From the NCBI RefSeq assembly GCF_032362555.1, contig NC_083532.1, forward strand, positions 4,353,001 through 4,417,000: DNA of 64,000 nucleotides, written 5' to 3'. How positions within the stretch are numbered: position 1 is the stretch's first letter; every line of letters starts with the position of its first letter. The translations under genes and the position numbers were made by a program. The notes beneath the pieces were generated by a model. The model was not told where the DNA came from. It saw only the letters and a program-made list of their open reading frames with translations, and made no database searches. This DNA is from Amyelois transitella. Its lineage: Eukaryota > Arthropoda > Insecta > Lepidoptera > Pyralidae. Below, in pieces: positions 1 to 11,819 of the stretch.

Positions 1-83
1 GAGATCGTGGCGAGTGGAAAGAGGTAGTCTCTGCATACCCCTCCGGGAAAGAGGCGTGATTTTTATGTATGTATGTATGTATA
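1..83 (+). mobile_element. RTE-like 3' end
   Basis: Encodes DRGEWKEVVSAYPSGKEA-type sequence, then GCGTGATTTTT(ATGT)n; cut by the window edge. Confidence 0.75.
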
Positions 84-225
84 ACTTAGACCACACACTC
101 TCTCTCTCATCTCTGCGTGTTCCCAAATGCACCCTCCACGGAAGTATTCCGGGACTCGGGGTCCGCCTTCTGACTGTTCTCTCTCGGATTTCAGTCTATG
201 ACTTGGACCACACTCCATAAACTTA
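84..225 (-). mobile_element. Second non-LTR family, 3' coding fragment
   Basis: The complement (GTGGAGGGTGCATTTGGGAACACG and GGCGGACCCCGAGTCCCGGAA) matches the fragment at 18130-18210. Heavily mutated. Confidence 0.6.
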
Positions 226-369
226 ATCACATTTCCGTCTCAACGGCTGCTAATTCCTACGACGGGCGAGTGAAACGTTTCACCAACTATACTACAATGT
301 TATCAAACGACCATACGGCCTTACTGTCTTTAAAAATAAAATAGTACCTGGGTGACCGATCATCGTAGC

Positions 370-540
370 CATCATATATTTATCAGTTGCGGGGTAGACA
401 GAGCCAACAGTCTTGAGACGACTGAAAGGCCATTTCAGGTGTATGGCTGGATAAATTGAAATTCAAATAGTGACAGGTTGCTAGCCCATCAATTACAAGA
501 GGAATCCCAAGTTGATTAGCCTTTTAATGAATCAGTCAAT
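370..540 (-). repeat. Family A element, degraded
   Basis: Diverged from GCGGGGTAGACAGAGCCAACAG to GAATCCCAAGTTGATTAGCC; both ends lost. Confidence 0.7.
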
Positions 541-1050
541 TAATGTCCCTAATATTACAGTCGACTTGGGGCAAAAATATTTTGTTTTGTATGCATGTAT
601 GTTTGTAACGCGATAACTTTCGACCCATTGATCCGATTTTGATGAAATTTAAAATGTATCATATTAATACATAATAAGTTTAATACTCTTTGACATGTTC
701 ACAGTTTTTATTTAATTTAATTTTCATTATGAAAAGTTCCCGACGATCAACTAATCATAATACTTAGATAGACAATACAAATTCCTTTTTAACCGACTGA
801 TGAAGACTCCCTTTTAAATAATCCAATTTGACACAATCCCGAACCCTCTTCATCCCCATTCCCCGCTGCTCAGACTGTCACGCTGACAGTTCCCCCCCCC
901 CCACTCCCCCCACTCCGCTGAAATTTCAATTGGCGCAAGTTTTCCAATTAAAAGTCAGTCACGTCGCGAGATCGTTCAGTCGGCAACTGTAATTTCAATG
1001 GACGGGGTGGATTATGTTATTTTAAGTAATAGGTAGGTAGTACAATTATA
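540..1050. other. Gene-free stretch with C-rich tract
   Basis: No gene seen. It holds C11 at 892-902 within a C-rich run to about 917, preceded by a 7-bp hairpin ACTGTCA-CGC-TGACAGT. Confidence 0.6.
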
Positions 1051-1056
1051 TTTTTA

Positions 1057-1228
1057 GGACGTCCTGGTAAAGGGTCAGGTCAAAAGTACCCGAAACCGCC
1101 GAGCATGAAGAGAGTTATGAATGTGGATGAAGCGAAGGAAGTATGCAGAGATCGTGGCAAGTGGAAAGAGGTAGTCTCTGCCTACCCCTCCGGGAAAGAG
1201 GCGTGATTTTATGTATGTATGTACAATT
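1057..1228 (+). mobile_element. RTE-like 3' end
   Basis: Starts within the DVLVKGQVKST-type codons and ends GCGTGATTTT(ATGT)3. Parallel to the coding copy at 43308-43912 except that the RRACM segment is shortened to RRA-M. Confidence 0.85.
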
Positions 1229-1300
1229 ATATTTTCTCTGATATTTGAAAAGGTTACAATATTGCATTTAAGCCAACAATTATATATTTTATACTTATTT

Positions 1301-1493
1301 ATACATACATACATATGATCACGTCTTTATCCCTTACGGGGTAGACAGAGCCAACAGTTTTGAAAAGACTGAAAGGCCACGTCCAGCTGTTTGGCTTAAT
1401 GATAGAATTGAGATTCAAATAGTGACGGGTTGCTAGCCCATCGCCTAAAAGAAGAATCCCAAGTTTATAAGCCTATCCCTTAGTCGCCTTTTA
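1301..1493 (-). repeat. Family A element lacking its 5' third
   Basis: Has the (CATA)n end and CACGTCTTTATCCCTTACGG, and stops at CCCTTAGTCGCCTTTTA. Confidence 0.85.
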
Positions 1494-1573
1494 TACTTAT
1501 GTCTACTTATTTATATAAACTTTTATTCTGTAACATAATTTATTATTATTAACGGCTATATTATAAACACATT

Positions 1574-1714
1574 CTCCATCTCGTTCCCGTGGATGTCGTA
1601 AAAGGCGACTAAGGTATAGGTTTACAAACTTGGGATTGGGGTCGCCTTTTACGACATCCATGGGAAAGAGATGGAGTGGTCCTATTCTTTTTTGTATTGG
1701 TGCCGGGAACCACA
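1574..1714. repeat. Head-to-head family A fragments forming an inverted repeat
   Basis: Arms 1574-1609 and 1641-1676 are complementary at 34 of 36 positions around a 31-nt spacer. The right fragment continues to the GTGCCGGGAACC end. Confidence 0.85.
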
Positions 1715-1887
1715 CGGGTGTTCCTAATGAGGTAGAAGGTGTACACGGTAGCATGCCCGCCTTCTACCACCCCGACCACGTCTGTGTGAGGGCACGTTCG
1801 TTAGTTCTATCCCTTAGTCACATTTACGATATCCATGGGAATGTTATGGAGTGGTCCTGCATTATGGAGAACCACACGGCGCAATTA

Positions 1888-2060
1888 GATAGATAGATAG
1901 ATAAAACTCTTTATTGCACCATAATAGTAAAACATCTAAAACAGATAGAGATGGTACAAAGGCGGACTTATCGCTAATGCAATCTCTTCCAGTCAACCTT
2001 TGGGTGGAAGGAAACCGAACAGGAGATTGGCGTTGGCGCAGAGCAAAATAAATAAATGTT
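1888..2060 (-). repeat. Family G LINE 3' end plus (GATA)n
   Basis: (TAGA)n, CTCTTTATTGCACCATAATAG, then GGTACAAAGGCGGACTTATCGC and GCAATCTCTTCCAGTCAACC; related fragments at 26140-26210, 50160-50285 and 51815-51905. Confidence 0.65.
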
Positions 2061-2520
2061 TAAACATAATAAAATGCACACAGAATATATATCTATATAT
2101 AATACATATAAATAAGCATAAATACATAATAATAACATATACTTAGGATAGAGTAGAAAGATAATGATGACATGAATAGATTTTTGTAATTAGTCAAGTT
2201 GTGTTAATAAATAAAAAATACAAAAAAAAAATTAATAACGGCAAAACACCAGTCCAAATTAACACCTAGAAAACCAACATAATTAAATCAAAGCTACATG
2301 TTATTAGAAATCTAATCAAGATTATAATTATGCTAGTTACTATGCTATATAACATACCTACGCCGCGATGTCTACACACTTATTATTTATTTTAGGGTTC
2401 CGTTAAGAACATAACCTATACTGAATCATGATAAAAACTCTACTAGATTAATGAACATGGTCCTTTAGTCGCCTTATACGTAATCGAATCAGACAATGGA
2501 TTTATAGAAATCCCCAATAA

Positions 2521-2665
2521 ATATATATACGGGACAGATTACACAGATTGAATTAGCCTCGAAGTGATTTCGAGACTTGTGTTACGAGATACTAACTCAA
2601 CGATACTATATTTTATAATAAATACTTATATAGATAAACATCCAAGTCCCAGGCCAATCTGAGAA
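2521..2665 (-). repeat. Family B SINE, 3' part
   Basis: ATATATATACGGGACAGATTACAC to CCAGGCCAATC; the tRNA-like head is missing. Confidence 0.8.
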
Positions 2666-3196
2666 ATAAATAGAAGTATTAAATAAAGGAACCCTCTTTA
2701 AAAACCCAACTCACTCTTGACCACTATTTGTAACTACTCGTAACAAAATGTCTGCGAGTTTTTTATCCATGTAATTTAATTACAAAGCGACACCCACTAC
2801 AATTATATTACATTATATATTTTTATAATTGTATGCTTTAATAAAGTCTAGTGTTACTAATTAGATGTATCAGTTTTGAAATTATTACTGTAATTTTTAC
2901 TGCTTTGTATATTTTTTGTTGCCTGTATAATGTACCAAAATTTATAAATAAAGAGTATACATACATACGTCTTTATCCCTTACAGGGTAGACAGAGCCCA
3001 CAATCTATGATTAGTTATTGAATTGAGATTCATATACTATGTAGTATAGATTCATTACAATTTTTTTTATAAATAAGCAAAATTACAACTAATACTTCTT
3101 ATAAAAAAGAATAAAAAAAAAGATGTTTGCAAACTAAAATTTAATTTACAAATTGCATACAGTCTTCAACATGCGGGGGTGTGCCCAGAAGGCTGG

Positions 3197-3225
3197 CAGC
3201 ATCGCCATTCAAAATGGCGATGCTG
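3197..3225. repeat. Perfect 13-bp hairpin
   Basis: CAGCATCGCCATT, a CAA loop, then AATGGCGATGCTG. It lies just outside the left end of the possible 3.2-7.4 kb element. Confidence 0.8.
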
Positions 3226-4373
3226 ATTCTTTGAACCAGATATTTCCCAAGTAACAATTAGGCGCTAAAGTAAGATTTATAATAAGTCTATAAAAGCGCT
3301 AACTAGATTCTAAAGTGGTTTATGGGTGTTTCAAATTAGTGTTAGAGCGCGCTCTAACCCTACTTTACCCCCGAATTAGGCACAATTTTTATATTACTTA
3401 AGGTTGTATAATGACGGTATACAAGAGTTATGGTAATTGGCTAAGAGGTACAATCAGTGCTATAAGAAAGTTATGATAGCGGTAACAGGATCTCTTAGCG
3501 ATACAAGAGTGGTAAATAAGCGAAAATTAACTCTGTTAGCGGTAAAATGGCAAAAATGGTTTTATATTACCTCTACGGCGGGCTACAGGTAGGCGTCAAC
3601 TGACTCCTTAAGCGGTACAGTAGAGATACAAAGGCGTTAATTATATTTTCAAGCGCTAAAAGGGAGGTAAATAGGTGTTTTGTAACGGTCTGAACGCTAT
3701 TCAAGATCCACAAAGGGGATAAAGTTCTTTCCCGCACGAGGTTTTGATACCCGGAAAATATTGTTTCTAATTTTACGATCTAATAATATATAATACTATT
3801 TTCAATGGCTAAAATAATCCTAATGATGTTTATATTAAATAAGAAAAAGTGAAATTGTTTCATGTGCGAAAGGAAGCGTATTTTTGCTGTGAAGGTAAGT
3901 ACACTGTGAATATGTTACATATTTATTGGCAAATAATTCGAGCGCCCGATGTATGTTGTCTATTTACTGAAAACAAATGTTTTGTCTAATATGGAGTGAC
4001 ACATTTTTCTTGTAAAAAAGTTCTAAAATATTGCCTTATTGATCTTATAATACTATACTAGTAATATAAATACATACTAAAGCAAAATACTTCATGGAAA
4101 CGTTGTAAATATTTGTTTTTATAACCATAATCTAATATTTCATTATCTTAACATGGCGAGCAAACGAATTTAGGGATCCGTAGTGCTCAAAACTTTAAAC
4201 CATGTATTGATGATATTATTCACCTGTTAACTGTTTTAGACGAGTAGAATACAAAGAAGTAGGTAGATATAAATTATTATATTGTTTTAACAATTAATAT
4301 TATATTATGATTTAAATACAATATTAGGTTTATAAACCTGACTATAAGACTATTAAATATCGTGTTTGTTTAC

Positions 4374-4638
4374 AGATAAGACGAAAGCGTATAAAACTTA
4401 CAAAAAACGCAAAAAAAATGAAAACCCAAAAGTACAAGGAGATGAACAGAGAGTAGAAAATAACAATATTGAAAATGAGGAATGTTCCAGCGCAGACCAG
4501 CAGCATTTCGGAAGTGCTGAACACGATCAACTAGAACAGCACTGTCTTCAACTAAATACATATTTAGATACGATGACTTCATGGGAAGCACAAAAATATC
4601 GAGCTTGTTCTTCATTTTATAGCCATGAATATGAATAA
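4374..4638 (+). CDS. Unrecognised lysine-rich/acidic ORF, possible 3' exon of a transposon or host gene
   Basis: An 88-codon open frame follows TGTTTGTTTACAG, a good acceptor, and ends in TAA. The N-terminal part is very basic (TYKKRKKNENPK), the middle is Glu/Asn-rich, and the end contains MTSWEAQKYRACSSFYS. It reads like real protein, but I recognise no family. It lies between two degenerate, inversely oriented repeats (about 3240-3740 and 6890-7400), so it may belong to a DNA transposon. Confidence 0.3.
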
Positions 4639-5415
4639 TATTAAATGGTGACAATGACTGAATTTCTTTAATTTCTACAATATCATTATCTTTCGTGAGA
4701 CAGTATTTATCTTTTGATTTAGTCGATGCGCGATGCGATCTTGCGATTCACTGCTTTCCATAGGAATCTTCATTATCACTTGTAGTAATAGCACAATCAT
4801 CATTTTAAAAATCATGTACGGAACCTTCAAGCTCAAAGGAAACTCGCACTTCACTGCTTTCCATAGGAAAGAGGACGTATTTTCAATAGGAATAGAGGAG
4901 TTCAAAATGCGATAATATTCTCTGATCAATTTCTGCGTATTTCCACCAGTCCTACATTGATTTTTCCAAGTATTTACAACAATTTTTGTTTTTTTTTTGG
5001 TTGCGACGCCATTGTCAAAAACAAGTTGTCAATATAAGAAATACAGTAGTGACCTTAAGGCGCTACATTCAGATTACATGTACCTCGATGCGGGCGAGAG
5101 GCTCACCCCGCGCGGGGCTCACCCCCGACCACGCTTACCCCGCTAGATCGCCGCTGCACACTGAATAAAGTTTGCGAATGCAATGGAGTCCGCATCAGAA
5201 TATTTTATTGTTTTTGATACAATAAAATAATTTTACAAAAAAACATACATATATTAAATTACATTATAAGCAATGATATAGTTGCGGATGTATGCAAAAA
5301 TTTTGTATAAAATGAATAAGTTTGTAATGGTTTTAAAAAAACTACTCGTAATTAATTATTCGATTTCGTTCAATCAAAGGTAATTTACATAGTAATGTAT
5401 ATCATATATTTTTAG

Positions 5416-5443
5416 GGTTCCGTAGCCAAATGGCTACGGAACC
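5416..5443. repeat. Perfect 13-bp hairpin, GGTTCCGTAGCCA type
   Basis: Two 13-bp arms separated by AA. The preceding TTTTTAGGGTTCCGTA also occurs near 2390 (TTTTAGGGTTCCGTTAAGAA), so it is probably the terminus of an interspersed repeat. Confidence 0.7.
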
Positions 5444-6150
5444 TATGGTTTTCTATATATGGTTTTCTATCTTGGGTTGTCGTTGATGTCGGCGTCGGAA
5501 TAATGCCATGACTATCTAAGTCCATAATATCAACTGTCGACTCCACACCATCCGCACTTCTCTGTTCGGACATTGTCAACGACGATATCGGAGACAATTT
5601 ATTTTTCCTAAAAATTAATAACAATCAAATAATGGGATAATGACTGTGATCGTGCCAAATGAAGAAAGCGAAGAAAAGTAAACCCTGCGACGTCTTGCAG
5701 CTGAAGAGGTACCCTGAATAATACAGTTACCTAGGAGTAAGTACCTATAGAAAAAGACAGAACAATCATCCAGTAAAAAGTACTGTTTCCGTAGGCAAAG
5801 ACCAGGGCAACAACTAGTGACAGTATAACCGACGGCGGCGGAGCTGTTGTTTGTTGTTGTTTTATCTATCTATCTACCTACTGCCGCCCCGCCACAAGCC
5901 GGTATCAAATGAAATATTTTTCACCTTCAGTGTTTGCGGAGAAAATCTCAGTAGGCATCTATATGTCTATCTATTAGTAAGTGTAATTAGTACCCACCAT
6001 CTTAATTGTCCCATATGGGAAGCTCTTTCAAGGTTTTTTTTTAACATGCTAACATTTAACATGCTATCATGACTACTGCTATTATACACCTATTTACACT
6101 AAACGAAACAAAAAAACTGTATTAAAAACTAACCTAAACTATCTATAATA

Positions 6151-6310
6151 GGTATATTTCAGAAAGTACCAAAAAAAAAAAAAGTATCAAAATCCACGAT
6201 CCTAAATACCTACGTAATATCACCCCGTCCGGCGGAAAAGCGACGCGTAAGATTCAGAGATCAACGACACAATTCAATAAGCTGAGCTGACAATTATGTA
6301 CAGAAATAAA
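6151..6310 (+). repeat. Internal fragment related to the 51.2-kb element
   Basis: Shares GCGACGCGTAAGATTCAGAG and flanking sequence with 51290-51425; neither inverted end was found. Confidence 0.7.
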
Positions 6311-7515
6311 TTCAAACAAAATGAATGTGGGAAATTAAATACTTCGCAGAATATTTTTCAACGACGCTCGGAGCGATTGGCACAGGTCCTGCGTCGGAGA
6401 ATGTGATCCGCGGAGTGAGGCACGCTTACAAAGGATAGCGCTTTATCCCACCCGGTCGTGTAGGAATGAGACAGAGATAAAGTGTCAACACTCTACTGTC
6501 CAGTACTATTGTCGCAACAATTTTAATTCCTGTTTTCATCTATTTAGTTTAATTACGTCTAAACAAAACATCTAATCGAAATTTCATCTTCCAGAAGTTA
6601 TTATTTTTTAATGATCTTCAATTTGGTACAAAATTCAAATTTTAAATCCTTATAGTTTGAGATAAATAATCGAAATCTAGACTTGTGTTCCTGAATTTTT
6701 TTGATCGAGGATTTTTGTTCCAATCGTGTTTTCATCTTCCACAAATATAATTGAATATATTTACTTTCATATCCAAAAATATTGAAACGATGCAAGTTAT
6801 ATTTTATGAGAAAAAACCAAGTGAAAATGACCCAAAATCTATGATGTATCGCCTTAAGCGCTATTACTTTACCTTTAGTCACAAAAAAGTAACAATAGTC
6901 GCTAGAGGATCTGTTATAGCGAAAAATTATACTCCTATTTGACTTAAGGTAATGCAAGAGAGTTTTGTATAACTTCAAGCATTTGGTTCTATATAAGATT
7001 AAATTAACACCATTGTAAGGCTGGCAGCGCTTATTAACGCTATTGTGCAACTTTAGGTTCTTGTAAAGAGTTTAATATCACCTGCATAGCACTTTTGGAG
7101 GTAGTAACTAATTCTTATTCTTATTTAGATCTTGGAGTTCTAAGATTCACTTAAAGCTATAACACAAAATGCTGTGCATGTACAACAGTGTTAAGATTTG
7201 CCATAATACATCCATAACCTTTAAGCTCGCTTAATTGTCGCGCTTGTAACTCTGTATTATAAGTAGAAGTGATATACGTTACTTGCTTACGCCACTTTAT
7301 CGCCAAAAGTCATAAGTGCTGCTACTGAAATGCCTTTCTAGCCCACTAAGTAACAAAATAAGCTCTAATCGTCGCCTAAATGTTTGTTGGGTTCCCAGCC
7401 CACCGGTTACGAGATCCCTCAATCAGCTCTTTCGACAGTTATCGGTATTAATATTTTTATAGAATTAAACAAAACAACTAATCCTATCTATCTACTACCT
7501 ATATACATATCTATC

Positions 7516-7771
7516 ACTAGCGGTGCCCGCGACTTCGTCCGCGTGGAATAGTTATTTTGGGCATCATTAAAGGCCTCAAGAATGGATTCACATTTTCTAT
7601 TATTTCCTCGCTCCTTATAGTTACAGCGTGATATTATATAGCCTAAAGCCTTCCCCGATAAATGGTCTATTCAACACAAAAATTATTTTTCAATTCGAAC
7701 CAGTAGTTCCTGAGATTAGCGCGTTCAAATAAACAAACAAACTCTTCAGCTTTATAATATTAGTATAGATT
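7516..7771 (+). repeat. Family D element, near full length
   Basis: From GGTGCCCGCGACTTCGTCCG to TTTATAATATTAGTATAGAT. Confidence 0.85.
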
Positions 7772-8289
7772 TCGCTTCTTTTCAAAACAGGTTTATGACA
7801 ACAAATCTATTTGAACAAAAATGAATGAAGTACTTTTATATGGCTTCGCTGGAAATTTAATTACGTTTTATCTGTTATCGTGTAAACATTGATATTATTT
7901 CCATTTGCCGTGTAGGTACCTACACTGATAGGAAATACTATAAAAAACGAATATTAAATTAATTCCTTTCAGTTTATAGTGAACTTTTTATTTTGACATC
8001 GAAGGGTTAAATCTTTTAAAAAAAAAATATTTTTTTTTTGTAAAAATAATAATAAGGCTATTACCGATTTCTTTCTGCAAACAGCTAAAACGCACACATG
8101 TTTCATCTTTATCCCTTACGGGGTAAACAGAGCTAATAGTCAAAAGACTGTAAGGCTACAAGGGACAAAGTTAACATTAAAGCCCAGATTCGGAAGTGAA
8201 AATGTAAGTAGGTAATTAAAATTTTTATTTGCATACTATGAATACAACAATAGGTCATAAACTTATATAAAGCCCTCGTAGTTTAGCAC

Positions 8290-8455
8290 ATACTACTGTC
8301 TTCCCCGCAAGGGATATGGAAGAAGGCTGCAGTGTAGTTTGTTCCGCCGCTTCTTCTATACATGCGCTTTGGAAACGGTTGTAGTTATAATTGGATTTCA
8401 GTGAAGTGACGTCAATATGTGATACCTTGTATACAATTTTGAAAATAAATCTGTT
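8290..8455 (-). repeat. Family E element
   Basis: GCAGTGTAGTTTGTTCCGCC, GCTTTGGAAACGG, GTGATACCTTGTATAC and AAAATAAATCT, complementary to the copies at 15000-15130. Other copies: 20560-20660, 34905-35025, 62485-62605. Confidence 0.75.
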
Positions 8456-8712
8456 CTATACTGGCTTGGTTTCAATTTATTAAGTTTGACGGGATAAGGT
8501 GGCAAATTAAATGCGCGTGGGTTAGTCGTCACCATGTTTTTTTATCATTATGGAATCTGATGTACGTACTACAAATAAAAACAGCATCGTATCGGTAAAA
8601 TCACAGAATAGCGCCATCTAGCTCAAATCGGTGGAACTTCATTTCACACGCGAGCAAGCAGAGTATGGACGCTGGGTAATTGCCTGAATATATATATTTT
8701 CTTTTGTTTCAG

Positions 8713-8908
8713 GAACCCTGCAAACGTTTTCATAATATATGCCATAGTTTTAGCTCATGTATATGGCACCAATTACGCCAATAATTGTAAAAATAATATT
8801 GAATATCACAAAAATATTGTCAATTGTGTTTGTGTACCTAAAATAATGAAAGTGGACAATGAAATAGCGGAAAAGTGTCCTGGAGGATATGTTTTAAATT
8901 ACTATTAA
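8713..8908 (+). CDS. Possible terminal exon of a small secreted Cys-containing peptide
   Basis: After TTTTCTTTTGTTTCAG, one nucleotide and then 64 codons run open to TAA (8906-8908). The peptide begins with a hydrophobic run (NVFIIYAIVLAHVYG) that resembles a signal sequence, followed by about 45 residues with four Cys (NNC, VNC-V-C, EKC) and a PGGYVLNYY end. There is no ATG in the exon, so the start must lie upstream. ATG at 8665-8667 (Met-Asp-Ala-Gly) joins in frame through a GTAATT donor, but that intron would be only 37 nt, below the usual insect minimum, so a more distal first exon is likelier. Family not recognised. It would be nested in the presumed invected intron on the opposite strand. 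A chance ORF remains possible. Confidence 0.4.
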
Positions 8909-8909
8909 A

Positions 8910-9930
8910 TTTAATAATTAAATCCCTTATCTATGCTTTGATAGCAAAACCGTTGGACCGATTCGAACGGAATTTAGTATGCTTATAAAAACTTACAAAA
9001 TTAAATCCGCTTTCTAACATAGTTCTACTCTAATAACACAAAAATGGGGGGTGAAAGTTTATACATGAAAATAAATAATGCTACCCGTGCGAAGCCGAGT
9101 CGGGTCGCTTGTATAGGTATATATATCTAAGGGACAAATCACACACATTGAGCTAGCCACAAAGTAAGTTTGAGACTCGAGTTAAATGATACTAATTCAA
9201 CGATAACACAAAAAGTCGACTCTGCCTACCGCTCCGGGAAAGAGGCGTAATTTTATGAATATTTAAATAGATATTCTTTAAGAGACTTATTAACTTAGTA
9301 AACTAAAAAAAACTCGATATCGATTATCGCCTCCTCCCATCCCTAGCGAAGTATAAAATCCGGATCATTAGTCAATATATTTTTCACTTATTTTGCCCGC
9401 TCAGATCTACCGTGAAACGATTTTAGTTTGTTTTTACAAGATTGATGTTCTTTTAATCGCTGTTTTTATGTAAATATATATTTCTTGGTTTTATTTCCTA
9501 CAGTAATTGATTAATGTTTAATCTGTACTGTTTTATAATTATTATTTGACAGCACTACATATATATATATATATTTTACATTTAACAACAGGTAATTGAT
9601 AAATGTTTATTATAAACTGTTCTTTAAACTTTATTATTAATTTTTTAATTCTTCATTAAGTCTTTTTAAGACTGTTGGCTCTGTCTATCCCGCAAGGGAG
9701 ATAGAAGTGATCATATGTATGTATTAATTTTTTACAGTAATGTTTATTAAGGTTTAACAAATAATAATTAAAATTAATTCAAATTAAAAATAAAACTATA
9801 CTTGTCACTATATGTGTATATATTTTCATACTTGATCTGACTTTGATATGAACCTGATTGTTTTTCTTCGTCTAGACCTACCCCTTACAATATTCCCATT
9901 AGCATCTACTTTGATATTTCCTTACTTATA
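8910..9930. other. Gene-free AT-rich stretch with retroelement scraps
   Basis: Holds a family B tail (9116-9205), a short RTE end (9213-9258) and a family A 3' end (9664-9722). TATAAAA at 9352-9358 is followed by no convincing ORF. Confidence 0.5.
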
Positions 9931-10190
9931 CATACATACATACATATAATCACGTCTATATCCCTTGCGGGGTAGAGAGAGCCAACAGGCTTGTAAAGAC
10001 TGAATGGCCACGTTCAGCTATTTGGCTTAATGATAGAACTGAGATTCAAATAGTTATAGGTTGCTCGCCCATCGCCTAAAAAAGAATCCCAAGTTTGTAA
10101 GCCTATCCTTTAGTCGCCTTTTACGACTCCATGGGAAAGAGATGTACTGGTCCTATTCTTTTTTTGTATTAGTGCCGGGAACTATACGGT
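9929..10190 (-). repeat. Family A element, full length
   Basis: (CATA)4 tail to GTGCCGGGAACTATACGG; a second, truncated minus copy lies at 10345-10460. Confidence 0.88.
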
Positions 10191-11580
10191 ATAAATTATG
10201 TTAAGTTAGGTTAGGTTTTAGATTAGGTTAGGTTTATACGGAGAGGGACCACATGATTTGAATGTGCTATCTCACCATAAGTTCACATCATTTTCACACA
10301 CGATGTTTCCATCGAATGCAGCAGCTTCGTGTGTGGCGGTAATCAAAATAGTCACGTCTCATCCCTTGCGGGCTAGACCGAGCCAACAGTCTTGAAAAGA
10401 CTGACAGGCCACGTTCAGCTTTTTGGCTCGATGATAGAATTGAGATTCAAATAGTAAAAATAAATGTGGGTTCATGTTAAGAAAAATCCAATCTGACTTG
10501 TTGAATGCATCCCATCACAATTTGTCCCCCTACAAGGGAACCACGGCATAAGATGATAGTGCAAGAATTACAATTTGTAATGCCGAAACGTATGTTCGTG
10601 GGGAGGGAACTAGGGATGGGTGTAAGATGTAAGTAGTTAAATTTATATCGATATTTATTTGTGACATATTATTAAATGTAAAAAATAATATTGATTGTTT
10701 AGTAAAAAAAGTGGTTCAAAATTGTGTAAAATTAGAAAAAAGGAATGAAAAGCATGAGTGGAAAATTAGTGGTTAATTACATAGAACTCATTGGAAGAAA
10801 TTAAAATACTGTGAAATTAAAAAAGTAACGAAGAGGAGGAAGTATTTTTTCCAGTCTTCAACGCAAATATTTCATTTGCTGAAAAAATATAATTTCCATA
10901 AAAATATTTATTCAAGAACTTACTTCGAGGCTAACTCAATCTGTATTATCTGTCCCAAACGTATACGACATATTTATGAATTTAATAAAAAAAAAACCAT
11001 TAAGTGAACAGCTAGTTTAACATAAATTTTAGGTTATGAAAGGTGTTATGCACGTGTACCGGACAACTCCATTGAAAAAAAACTAAAAAAACCTTATCAA
11101 ACACATCTGCTTCTATTAAAAATTAATTGGCGTTACATTACATTCGTACTAAGCGTTTATGAAGCTTCTTATATTCATTATAATTCTGTTGTCATTGCCA
11201 TTACTAGTACATAAGAGTAATGGTAAATTCAGATGATGGTCATTTTAATATATACTATGAACTTTCGTATCTATTAGAAAGCAATAATAATTGTAATTTA
11301 TGTGTAACGTTAATTACATTTGTTTTCTATCATTAAAACTGATATTGAAATAATTCCATAATTATTTGATGATTACTGAAGTTTAGTTTAAATTCTTTTA
11401 GTTTTATTCCGTCATCAGCATAACAATAATGGATAACGCCAGGAAGATGATGATGAGAATATATAACAACAAAGCAGCATATCACACTAAATTTCTAAAC
11501 TTATTCCTTACTGTAAATAATCATAAACCACTGAAAATACTAAGAAGTCGTTTAAATACGTTTTATTTCAGAAAAAACAT

Positions 11581-11815
11581 TTTTTTTATATACGGGACAA
11601 ATTACACAGCCACAGTTAGCCTTGAAGTAAGTTCGAGACTTGTGTTACGAGATACTAACTCAACGATACGATTTTATAATAAATACTTATATAGATAAAC
11701 ATCTAAGACCCATGCCAATCAGAAAAAGTTCTTTTCTCATCATGCCCTGACCGGGATTCGAACCCGGGACCTCCTGTGTCAAAGATAAGCGTACTACCGC
11801 TGCGCCACAGATGCC
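11581..11815 (-). repeat. Family B tRNA-derived SINE, full length
   Basis: Complement reads GCATCTGTGGCGCAGCGGTAG (A box) and GGGTTCGAATCCCGG (B box), then the unrelated body and tail to CCCGTATATA. Confidence 0.88.
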
Positions 11816-11819
11816 TTCT

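Larger units (their letters stand above)
3240..7400. mobile_element. Possible DNA element with degenerate inverted ends
   Basis: The left end (TTTCCCAAGTAACAATTAGGCG from 3243) and the reverse complement of the right end (GAACCCAACAAACATTTAGGCG, to about 7395) align over about 22 bp. Both lead into similar sequence rich in GCG, GTAA and TTATAA words, with related blocks such as AGGATCTCTTAGCGAT and AGAGGATCTGTTATAGCGA. Inside are the 88-codon ORF and a GC-rich block (5080-5160). No transposase motif was found. These could be two unrelated copies of one repeat. Confidence 0.3.

Noticed and set aside
8665..8712. Treating ATG 8665 plus a 37-nt intron as the certain first exon of the small peptide
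   Set aside because: In frame with correct GT-AG, but 37 nt is shorter than functional insect introns usually are.
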